A program made the translations under genes and the position numbers. Positions 1 through 5,675 of a DNA stretch of 5,675 nucleotides are shown one piece after another. Source of the stretch: Thermoplasmatales archaeon. GTDB taxonomy: Archaea; Thermoplasmatota; E2; DHVEG-1. The notes beneath the pieces were generated by a model. It was not told the origin of the DNA. It ran no database searches and saw only the letters and a program-made list of their open reading frames with translations. Each line of letters begins with the position of its first letter. Within the stretch, counting starts at the first letter, position 1. The DNA is taken from assembly GCA_023128855.1 (NCBI GenBank), contig JAGMDE010000114.1:1-5675 (forward strand), read 5' to 3'.

Positions 1-1028
1 TCATCAGTGTATTTTTGATATTGATACACTCGATCGATGTACCAAAGGGATGCATCTACAGTGTTATACACAGCCTTTGAATCCCTATCCATAAAAGCGT
101 TTGGAATCAAACCATTTTTACAGTATTTACTAAAGCCGAGAAGAATTTGTTTTGCATCATCAAATCTCTTTGTAACAAGAGTAAGACCTGGCAGTGCTAT
201 AAGTGTATCTCTACCCCAATCTCCAAACCAGTGATAACCAGCTATCACAGATTTGCTTTTTGCTTTTTTAACTATAAAATTGTCAGTTGATAACACAAGT
301 TTACTACATTTTACTGGGAGATCTGCACTTAATATGAGATCCCTTCTTCGTTTAACCTCTTTCATATATACTTTTTCTGGATCGGAATTGAAACCATTTT
401 CAGTAGTTAAAACAATATAATAATCGCATGACTTTTTGATGTCTTTATTAAATCTTCCAACATGAACATTGTTGTCTATCCAGGAATCATTACGCTCTCT
501 GTCATTTGAATAAAATAATTCTTCCCAATAATGTAAAGGCTGAAATTCTGTATCTTTCAGAATTATCTGTAAAGTTTTATCCAAGTTATCGGGTTTTATA
601 GTAATTGTATTATTAGAAAATTCATGGTGAAACGTAAGATACCTCTGTCTATTAACGTCGTAAATATGTCTAGAGTTTAACACAGGATTATGAGCGATTG
701 TAAAAGGTTTTTTTGTATCAATTCTATATCTAAGAATTGTAGTATTTTTACCGTATTCCATAAAAATTGTTTTCTTAATTTTTATCCCGTTAATCTCGTA
801 GGAAAAAGTGGGAAAAACACCGAAACTAAAATTGTTTTTAATATTCCTTAAATCCTGTTTTTTACCATTATAAATGAGTTCATCAAAAACGTTTGACACT
901 AAAACCCATCTCTCAGTTGGTGGATTTAAACTTGAAACGAGAAGCCCATGAAACTTTCGTGTATTCGTGTTTTGATGAGTTAGAGAAGCATATCCACCAA
1001 GACCATTTGTAACAATCCATTCCCTCAT
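1..1028 (-). CDS. Glycogen debranching enzyme (amylo-alpha-1,6-glucosidase, GH133-like), N-terminal part, cut by window edge
   Basis: This enzyme family hydrolyses alpha-1,6 branch points of glycogen in the cytoplasm. I translated the minus strand by hand and found 342 codons without a stop, running off the left edge; from memory the family is about twice this long, so the C-terminal half of the catalytic domain is missing. Residues 3-15 (EWIVTNGLGGYAS) and 24-31 (RKFHGLLV) match the conserved opening of the N-terminal beta domain of archaeal/bacterial debranching enzymes. After a variable beta-rich stretch, residues 264-282 (GYHWFGDWGRDTLIALPGL) and 322-331 (NTVDASLWYI) match the start of the (alpha/alpha)6 catalytic domain. 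The ATG is fixed by an in-frame TGA at 1059-1061, the lack of any ATG between, and a GGTGA ribosome-binding site. It lies 8 bases behind the preceding glycosyltransferase, so the two are probably one transcript. The family call is firm; specificity cannot be seen. Confidence 0.9.
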   Translation of the reverse strand, partial: MREWIVTNGLGGYASLTHQNTNTRKFHGLLVSSLNPPTERWVLVSNVFDELIYNGKKQDLRNIKNNFSFGVFPTFSYEINGIKIKKTIFMEYGKNTTILRYRIDTKKPFTIAHNPVLNSRHIYDVNRQRYLTFHHEFSNNTITIKPDNLDKTLQIILKDTEFQPLHYWEELFYSNDRERNDSWIDNNVHVGRFNKDIKKSCDYYIVLTTENGFNSDPEKVYMKEVKRRRDLILSADLPVKCSKLVLSTDNFIVKKAKSKSVIAGYHWFGDWGRDTLIALPGLTLVTKRFDDAKQILLGFSKYCKNGLIPNAFMDRDSKAVYNTVDASLWYIDRVYQYQKYTD

Positions 1029-1032
1029 AATT

Positions 1033-1038
1033 TCACCT
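1033..1038 (-). promoter_or_regulatory. Ribosome-binding site AGGTGA for the debranching enzyme
   Basis: AGGTGA on the minus strand lies 4 bases before the ATG at 1028. It matches the archaeal anti-Shine-Dalgarno tail, where the GGTGA register sits closer to the start than GGAGG does. Its first two bases are the last two of the upstream gene's TAG stop (1037-1039), so ribosomes finishing that gene end on this site. This suggests translational coupling (inference) and supports the chosen start. Confidence 0.75.
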
Positions 1039-2278
1039 AAATAAATTCCTTGTATATATCAAGAGTTCTTTTAGTTACTGATTCCCAACTAAAAGTATCA
1101 AGCACCCGTTCTCGTGCATTATTACCCATTTGCTTACCTTTATCATTCAATTGTAAAACTTGTTTTACTCCCCATGCAATGTCCTCGGGCTTATGGGGAT
1201 TTACATGAATTCCTGATTGATCTTCACCTGACGGTATAATTTGCTCCCGGAAACCATTTGTACCTGTTGCGCCAACAACAGTTGGTTTTGCCATTGACAT
1301 TGATTCTGTACAGACAATTCCAAATGGCTCGTAAATAGATGGTAAAACAACGCAATCTGCTGCAGCATAATGTTTTATTCTATCTTCTTCAGGAATAAAC
1401 TCGGTTCTGAATATTATCTTATCTTGAATTCCCATTTTTTCTGCTTCAGATTTCAAGCCCCATTCCATATCTCCAATTCCAAGAACTACAAGTTTTGTAT
1501 TTGGAAAATCTTGTAAAACCAATGGCATTCCTTTAACTAAGTTGTCAATCCCTTTTACAGTTACTAGTCGTCCTACGAAAAACAGCATGTTTTCATCATC
1601 GGCAATTCCATACCCTCTTCTGAGTTGAGTTTTTTCTTTATCTGGAATCTTATTTGGATCATATTTAGTTGGATCTACACCGTTCCAACAAACTCTAATT
1701 TTATCTGAAGGAAAACCTAGTTTTTCAAGTTCATCTTTCATCGCGTAAGACACTGTTATTACACAATCAGCAACTTGCCCTCCTTCAAATTCAATATCTT
1801 TAATTGTATGGGATCCACGTCCAACAGATCTTCCAACTTCCGTAGAGTGAACGTGAAACATTAAAGGAATGCTAAGTTCTTTTTTTGCCATCATAGCGCC
1901 AATAATACCAAGCCAGTCATGACCATCGATGATATCAAAAGACTGTTTTTCCTTCCTTACAAGTAGATTCACCAGTTGAGATGCTGACATTGTATTATAA
2001 GAAATGACATCGGCAAAGAACTTAAAATTAGGCCCCCATCCTTTTAGTTCATAACTTGCAAAAAGGCGGTAAGCATCTGTTAAATCAATAGTTTTTGGAC
2101 GATAAACATCTATTCCATTCCATTTTTCATATGTCTTATGTTGATTGCCTTCATTGAGAGCGAAAACTGTGACTTCGTTTCCAAAATATGTTTGTTTCTG
2201 AGTAATTTCTGTAGCAAATGTACCAAGACCTCCATAGATAACCGGTGGGAATTCCCATGAAAAGTGAGCGATTTTCAA
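1037..2278 (-). CDS. GT4-family glycosyltransferase, glycogen-synthase-like
   Basis: This is a complete 413-residue GT-B fold retaining glycosyltransferase that should transfer glucose or a similar sugar from a nucleotide donor in the cytoplasm. The N-terminal Rossmann domain opens with WEFPP (8-12) and GGLGT (16-20), the glycine loop that corresponds to the K-x-G-G-L region of glycogen synthases, though no lysine is present here. GHDW (119-122) holds the active-site histidine region and HSTE (144-147) follows. The C-terminal domain has VGRLVTVKG (235-243), whose Arg237 and Lys242 are the expected donor-phosphate contacts, and the EX7E motif at Glu317 and Glu325 within EPFGIVCTE. There is no signal peptide or membrane segment. 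The start is TTG, fixed by an in-frame TAA two codons upstream and a strong ribosome-binding site; the next Met is residue 97. Its neighbours (GH57, debranching enzyme) suggest a role in making or extending alpha-glucan, but GT4 enzymes vary widely, so donor and acceptor remain inferred. Confidence 0.9.
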   Translation of the reverse strand: MKIAHFSWEFPPVIYGGLGTFATEITQKQTYFGNEVTVFALNEGNQHKTYEKWNGIDVYRPKTIDLTDAYRLFASYELKGWGPNFKFFADVISYNTMSASQLVNLLVRKEKQSFDIIDGHDWLGIIGAMMAKKELSIPLMFHVHSTEVGRSVGRGSHTIKDIEFEGGQVADCVITVSYAMKDELEKLGFPSDKIRVCWNGVDPTKYDPNKIPDKEKTQLRRGYGIADDENMLFFVGRLVTVKGIDNLVKGMPLVLQDFPNTKLVVLGIGDMEWGLKSEAEKMGIQDKIIFRTEFIPEEDRIKHYAAADCVVLPSIYEPFGIVCTESMSMAKPTVVGATGTNGFREQIIPSGEDQSGIHVNPHKPEDIAWGVKQVLQLNDKGKQMGNNARERVLDTFSWESVTKRTLDIYKEFI

Positions 2279-2286
2279 ATTTTACT

Positions 2287-2292
2287 CTCCTC
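2287..2292 (-). promoter_or_regulatory. Strong ribosome-binding site GAGGAG deciding a TTG start
   Basis: GAGGAG on the minus strand sits 8 bases before the TTG codon at 2276-2278. An in-frame TAA lies two codons upstream of that TTG, and the conserved WEFPP motif begins at residue 8, so no other start fits. The good match to the anti-Shine-Dalgarno sequence probably compensates for the weak start codon (inference). Confidence 0.8.
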
Positions 2293-2318
2293 AAAACACT
2301 ATAAACAACTACATCTTT

Positions 2319-2341
2319 AAAAATTATCTTATTTTAAAAAA
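2319..2341 (-). terminator. T-rich stretch after the esterase gene, possible archaeal termination site
   Basis: On the minus strand a T6 run (2336-2341) begins 5 bases after the esterase TGA stop, and a T5 run (2319-2323) follows. Archaeal transcription often ends at U-rich tracts without a hairpin, so this could be a full or partial terminator between the esterase and the downstream glycosyltransferase. The composition is AT-rich throughout, so chance is a real alternative. Apart from these runs and the ribosome-binding site I see nothing else in the 68-base gap. Confidence 0.35.
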
Positions 2342-2346
2342 GCATT

Positions 2347-3366
2347 TCATTTATTTTTTGGATGCCGAACGAAAAACTCCCACATTAAATCTGTTGCTGA
2401 TATTTCCTGATAAGGATCACAGTTATTCTCATCTATCCAAGTTCCACCAAACCACCAATGCTCTCCATTATTAACTGTATACAAAAAAACTTCAGCTCCA
2501 TCAGTTCCATTGGTATATTTCCTAGTTGTCACATTTTCATTCTCGCTAACATTAACTGTTAAATTGGAGCAATTATTATGATTCACCCAAAATTCAACAG
2601 ATTCATTTACAGATATTACAGACCCTTCTGAATCTCCTCCTTCATATGGGACATTTTCATCTTTTAATCCATGGAAGATAATAACCGGTAAAGGATTTTC
2701 AGGTTTAGGAATAATCCATGATGGTAGAAATTTATATTTGTTTATGCCTATTGATCCTGAATGTGGTGCAATTGCAGCAATTTTATTAGATAATTTTGCT
2801 CCAACATAGTATGTCATAATTGCTCCTAGAGAAAAACCAGTGACATAAATCCTACTTGAATTAATATTATACAATTTTTGCATTCTCTCGATAATTGAAT
2901 TAATAAAACCAACATCATCAACTTTGAACAAATAAGATACACCACCAATATAACCTGCATTCCAATTACGTAATATCCAGCGTCCGTAGATAAGCCGATT
3001 TAGAATTGGAAACAAAAATCCTTGAGCTCCATTTGGGTAGATAGCTATAAATCCTTCTTCGTCAGCTTTCTCGTTCATCTCTGTTTTTATACTTATAATA
3101 TCTCCTCTGGAACCCCCTCCATGAAGAAGAATCACAAGGGGAACCTCCGTATTACCATCATAGCTTGGAGGAACATGAATATAATAGCTTCGAATCCTTA
3201 AATTATGCAACATAAAACGTTTTTGAATGTCATTTAAAACAGGTTGTTTATCCTTAACAATAATATCATTGCCATCATATTCATTTTTTTTAAGATTTGC
3301 ACTAGTTATTTGAGCAAATATTACGCCTAGCAATAGGAAAACAATTATAACAACTATGGCCTTCAT
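2347..3366 (-). CDS. Secreted alpha/beta-hydrolase, PHB-depolymerase/LpqC (CE1-like) esterase family
   Basis: This is a complete 339-residue predicted exported esterase. Residues 3-18 are strongly hydrophobic after Lys2, followed by a plausible signal-peptidase site after TSA (21-23); an uncleaved anchor is also possible. The hydrolase fold shows HGGG (82-85, oxyanion hole), WNAG (135-138), VDDVGF (149-154) and the nucleophile elbow GFSLGA with Ser179. Asp236 lies in HGLKDENVPY, and His303 in NNGEHWWFGG completes the likely triad. ATDLMWEFF near the C-terminus is also typical of the family. Relatives cleave esters such as polyhydroxyalkanoates, feruloyl or acetyl groups; the substrate here is unknown. 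The mature part has only two cysteines (266, 316) and seven N-X-S/T sequons, five of them between 265 and 288. It sits among cytoplasmic glycogen genes but is separated by 73- and 68-base gaps. The ATG has only a poor, very close AGGA before it; an upstream in-frame TAA rules out a longer form with ATG. Confidence 0.85.
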   Translation of the reverse strand: MKAIVVIIVFLLLGVIFAQITSANLKKNEYDGNDIIVKDKQPVLNDIQKRFMLHNLRIRSYYIHVPPSYDGNTEVPLVILLHGGGSRGDIISIKTEMNEKADEEGFIAIYPNGAQGFLFPILNRLIYGRWILRNWNAGYIGGVSYLFKVDDVGFINSIIERMQKLYNINSSRIYVTGFSLGAIMTYYVGAKLSNKIAAIAPHSGSIGINKYKFLPSWIIPKPENPLPVIIFHGLKDENVPYEGGDSEGSVISVNESVEFWVNHNNCSNLTVNVSENENVTTRKYTNGTDGAEVFLYTVNNGEHWWFGGTWIDENNCDPYQEISATDLMWEFFVRHPKNK

Positions 3367-3432
3367 ATCCTGTTTCCATAATAAATTCGTATTATATCCT
3401 TAATATTGTTTGTGGTAATTATTCAATTTATT

Positions 3433-3439
3433 AAAAAAA
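3433..3439 (-). terminator. T7 run directly after the GH57 stop codon, possible archaeal terminator
   Basis: Seven consecutive T residues on the minus strand follow immediately after the TAA stop (3440-3442) of the GH57 gene, with no clear stem before them. U-runs of this length can end transcription in archaea, so the pair of upstream genes could form a transcript separate from, or more abundant than, the downstream three genes. This is inferred from position and sequence only. The rest of the 73-base gap is AT-rich, with no promoter I can defend. Confidence 0.4.
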
Positions 3440-4618
3440 TTAATCTAAGTTTTGCTTTAGATCTTGCAAGATGTTCATATAATTGATGAAGCCATCATAA
3501 GGTCCATCATATGGGCTGAAATAAGCATGAACAGCACCATCTTCCATTCCTTTTGTTGATACATAGTAGAGATGATCAGATGTTTGAAGACGACGCCAAG
3601 TGTTAATAAGCTCTTGATCACCCCTTTCCTTTAGTTTTCTACCAATATTTTTTAATTCATTAAAACAAGCTACTTGCATATCATTTCCAAGCCAGGTAGA
3701 TACATCACGATCTGCATCTGCCCATGATATCGCCCATGGTACATCTAAATCACCAACAGGTTCGTAACGCTCTACAGCTTCACTAACTGTAACAAAGTCC
3801 AGATGTTCATGTTTGAATGCTTCATCAGGTAAATGATTGAGAAAATCGAAGATTCCGGTATCCTCCCAATGATGCTCGCCAAAAGTCTCATAATCCATAA
3901 AAAGATTGATTAGGTTTCCCTCATTATGCGACATCCAGTATGCATATTTTTCAGCTGTCAATGGATGATCCTTCCATATTTTAGATGAGAATCTAAAACC
4001 AATATCGTCACTTAGAGTATAATTTCTGAGAAGTACCTTCAAATCACAATTAACAGGTTTGTATAAGTAATTGGGAGAACGCCAATGCAATATTTTTTCA
4101 GTACCTTCGGTAATAATCCCTTTGTAACCCATGTCTGCTACCTTTTTTGCTATCCGATTGTCATAGATTGCTTCAGTATTTCGGAAAACACGTGGTTTGT
4201 AATTGAACAATTTTTTTATCATCTGACGGTGCATTCTAACCTGTTCTTCAAACTCATCCATCTCATCATATAAACCCGATAATGAATGATAATAAGTCTC
4301 CTCGATCATATCAACTGATCCGGTTTTAAAAAGCTCCTTAAAGCTATCAATAAGCTCTGGCATAAACTGCTCACAGTACTCGACAAACGTACCAGTAAGG
4401 CTAAATGAAACTTTGAACCTGCCATCAGTCCTATTTACTAAATTAAGTAGCAAATTATTAGTCGGAAGGTAACATTTTTTTGCTACTTTTTCAAATATTT
4501 GCTGGTTTAACTTACGGTCAAAATAGGATGAATTGTTATCATTGCCAATATGAAAAACTGAGAAACGATTTAATCTTATAGGCTGATGGACCTCGAAATA
4601 GAGACAGATTGATGCCAT
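3440..4618 (-). CDS. GH57 alpha-amylase / 4-alpha-glucanotransferase-type enzyme
   Basis: This complete 392-residue cytoplasmic enzyme should cut or transfer alpha-1,4-glucan chains by the retaining GH57 mechanism. The conserved regions appear in order: HQP (11-13), GTFVE (76-80), ETYYHSL (107-113), FRNTEAIYDN (145-154) with the nucleophile Glu149, MDYETFGEHHW (241-251) with the acid/base Asp242, ISWAD (297-301), and SDHLYYVSTK (347-356). Both catalytic acids are present, unlike the inactive GH57-like proteins known from some bacteria. There is no signal peptide. It is shorter than characterised members such as the Pyrococcus furiosus enzyme, so it has the catalytic barrel and helical part but little C-terminal extension. 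The sequence resembles the alpha-amylase-annotated GH57 proteins of methanogens such as the Methanocaldococcus MJ1611 type. It starts one base after the upstream glycosyltransferase stop, so the two are almost surely co-transcribed. Hydrolysis versus transglycosylation cannot be decided from sequence. Confidence 0.93.
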   Translation of the reverse strand: MASICLYFEVHQPIRLNRFSVFHIGNDNNSSYFDRKLNQQIFEKVAKKCYLPTNNLLLNLVNRTDGRFKVSFSLTGTFVEYCEQFMPELIDSFKELFKTGSVDMIEETYYHSLSGLYDEMDEFEEQVRMHRQMIKKLFNYKPRVFRNTEAIYDNRIAKKVADMGYKGIITEGTEKILHWRSPNYLYKPVNCDLKVLLRNYTLSDDIGFRFSSKIWKDHPLTAEKYAYWMSHNEGNLINLFMDYETFGEHHWEDTGIFDFLNHLPDEAFKHEHLDFVTVSEAVERYEPVGDLDVPWAISWADADRDVSTWLGNDMQVACFNELKNIGRKLKERGDQELINTWRRLQTSDHLYYVSTKGMEDGAVHAYFSPYDGPYDGFINYMNILQDLKQNLD

Positions 4619-4619
4619 G

Positions 4620-5675
4620 TTATTGAACTCCGCAATAAACGTCTATTGTTTTATCTGCGACACGATCCCAAGTAAACAAATCAATCTCACGTTTACCCTC
4701 CTTTGCAAGAGTCCTATGTAAAGGATCATATCTTAGCAGAGAGATAACCTTGTTAGCCATCTCGTCAGTATCCCAAAAATCAACTCGTAAACAATTCTTG
4801 AAGGCCTCAGAAAAACCAGCTGTTTTTGAAGCAATAGTCGGAGTGCCAGCAGAGATTGCTTCAAGAGCGGTTATTCCAAAAGGTTCACTAACAGATGGCA
4901 TAACATAAACACTGGATATTCCATAGATATGTTTAACCTCCTCTTCTGTTAAACGACCAGTAAAAATTACTCTATCAGAAATACCCAAATCTATCGATTG
5001 GGAAATTAATTTTGGAAGCATATCGCCAATACCTGCTACAACAAACTTTGTATCTGGCTCAAAATCCTTTACTTTCTGTGCAGCTTTAAGGAAAAACTCT
5101 GCACCTTTTTGAATAGTAAGTCTTCCTAAAAATAATACAATTTCTCGTTTGTGATTCTCAGGAATTGGATAAACAGCATTATGAACAACTGAAATTTTAT
5201 CAGGATTAATACCGTATTTATCAACGATTACTCTTTTGGTAAAATGACTTACGGCAATTATTCTATCAGCTTTTTCCATACCTTCCTTTTCAATATCAAT
5301 AAACCATTGATTTGGATAAATCCAGCCAGACCTATCGTATTCGGTTGAATGAATAGTAAGGACAAGTGGTATACCCCATTTTTCCTTGATGGCAATCCCT
5401 GCGCTCATGGTAAGCCAGTCATGGCAATGAACGGCATCATACTTCTCACCAGCTTTTATATTTTCTTCAACCTTTGAAACAACAAGGTTACCATAGTAAT
5501 AAACAGCCTCATAAAAGCTGCCGCCTACCTCTTTTACATCAGGATGATCATATGGGAAAATTTCAGTTTCACCCACTTCAATTATTCGTAGATTTGACTT
5601 ATCACTAGAAACAGATTCCTTTGTTTTAGGCATATAAAAATCTACTTTTACATTTTTATCTGCAAGGCTTCTAGT
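4620..5675 (-). CDS. GT4-family glycosyltransferase, glycogen-synthase-like, N-terminus outside window
   Basis: This GT-B fold glycosyltransferase lacks only its first part. An ATG lies at 5631-5633, but the frame stays open for 14 more codons to the window edge, encoding SLADKNVKVDFYMPK, which matches the 'sugar transferase ...L...G.eV.f.MPK' segment after the first helix of this family. That ATG is therefore internal, and roughly 30 residues including the expected glycine loop lie beyond the edge. Counting from that Met, HCHDW (69-73), HSTEYD (95-100), GRLTIQKG (170-177, Arg171 and Lys176 as phosphate contacts) and the EX7E motif Glu250/Glu258 in EPFGITALE are all intact. There is no C-terminal extension. 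It precedes the GH57 gene by one base, implying a shared alpha-glucan role. It is a paralogue of the glycosyltransferase at 1037-2278 but clearly divergent, so the two probably differ in donor, acceptor or step. Donor sugar (ADP- or UDP-glucose) is not visible. Confidence 0.9.
   Translation of the reverse strand, partial: TRSLADKNVKVDFYMPKTKESVSSDKSNLRIIEVGETEIFPYDHPDVKEVGGSFYEAVYYYGNLVVSKVEENIKAGEKYDAVHCHDWLTMSAGIAIKEKWGIPLVLTIHSTEYDRSGWIYPNQWFIDIEKEGMEKADRIIAVSHFTKRVIVDKYGINPDKISVVHNAVYPIPENHKREIVLFLGRLTIQKGAEFFLKAAQKVKDFEPDTKFVVAGIGDMLPKLISQSIDLGISDRVIFTGRLTEEEVKHIYGISSVYVMPSVSEPFGITALEAISAGTPTIASKTAGFSEAFKNCLRVDFWDTDEMANKVISLLRYDPLHRTLAKEGKREIDLFTWDRVADKTIDVYCGVQ
4628..4631 (-). promoter_or_regulatory. 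Ribosome-binding site GGAG for the GH57 gene, inside the upstream gene
   Basis: GGAG on the minus strand lies 9 bases before the GH57 ATG (4616-4618), within the last codons of the upstream glycosyltransferase, whose TAA occupies 4620-4622. The stop and start are separated by a single C (TAACATG), an arrangement typical of translational coupling, and this supports the ATG chosen. Confidence 0.65.

Noticed and set aside
37..234. A plus-strand open frame of 65 codons
   Set aside because: It lies wholly antisense to the debranching enzyme coding frame, which I translated without stops and which carries conserved motifs over the same bases. The product resembles no family and is best read as a chance frame.
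2279..2335. TTTATA and TTTTTAAAG strings upstream of the TTG-started glycosyltransferase as a promoter
   Set aside because: Their distances would place the transcript start at or inside the ribosome-binding site, which conflicts with the strong site seen there. They may be chance.
3367..3432. AT-rich elements before the esterase that resemble an archaeal TATA box
   Set aside because: Short TATA-like strings are expected by chance in such AT-rich DNA. None combines a convincing BRE, a TATA box and a sensible distance to the start codon, so I do not call a promoter.
4085..4273. A plus-strand open frame of 62 codons rich in Phe, Tyr and Cys
   Set aside because: It is antisense to the GH57 catalytic region, including the nucleophile motif. 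Its hydrophobic look follows from the complementary codons; no ribosome-binding site or family match supports it.
5631..5633. ATG that could be taken as the start of the right-hand glycosyltransferase
   Set aside because: The frame continues open to the window edge and encodes family-like sequence (SLADKNVKVDFYMPK); starting here would also remove the glycine loop that the fold needs.
1..5675. Mobile elements, CRISPR repeats, tRNA or other RNA genes
   Set aside because: Reading both strands I saw no terminal inverted repeats, regularly spaced repeats, cloverleaf candidates or transposase or integrase motifs; almost all bases are in five coding frames.

Overview
The window is a compact block of genes that all read on the minus strand, from right to left. 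Its composition is AT-rich. Several signs point to a euryarchaeon, most likely a mesophilic methanogen of the Methanosarcinales type: ribosome-binding sites that match the archaeal 16S tail (GGTGA, GAGGAG), a TTG start behind a strong ribosome-binding site, an intracellular GH57 enzyme of the kind found in methanogen glycogen clusters, and a secreted protein rich in N-glycosylation sequons. The taxonomic placement is an inference from gene flavour and order, not from a marker gene.

Layout in transcription order: (1) the right edge holds the 3' part of a GT-B fold family 4 glycosyltransferase (4620-5675, start outside the window). (2) One base after its stop comes a complete GH57 alpha-amylase / 4-alpha-glucanotransferase-type enzyme (3440-4618). 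(3) After a 73-base gap that begins with a T7 run comes a secreted alpha/beta-hydrolase of the PHB-depolymerase / LpqC / CE1-like esterase type (2347-3366). (4) After a 68-base T-rich gap comes a second complete GT4 glycosyltransferase (1037-2278) that starts with TTG. (5) Eight bases later comes the N-terminal half of a glycogen debranching enzyme (amylo-alpha-1,6-glucosidase, 1-1028), open at the left edge of the window.

Two synthase-like glycosyltransferases, a GH57 alpha-glucan hydrolase or transferase and a debranching enzyme together make a cytoplasmic glycogen (alpha-glucan) synthesis and turnover cluster. The glycosyltransferases would extend or prime chains from nucleotide-glucose, GH57 would cut or rearrange alpha-1,4 chains, and the debranching enzyme would remove alpha-1,6 branches. 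The odd member is the esterase. It carries a signal peptide, acts outside the cytoplasm, has no obvious glycogen role, and is the only gene set apart on both sides by sizeable gaps with T-runs. I see no RNA genes, CRISPR arrays, insertion sequences or integration signatures. No gene-free stretch exceeds 75 bases. I do not see a clearly novel system. The best leads are the embedded secreted esterase with its cluster of sequons and the undefined division of labour between the two glycosyltransferases.
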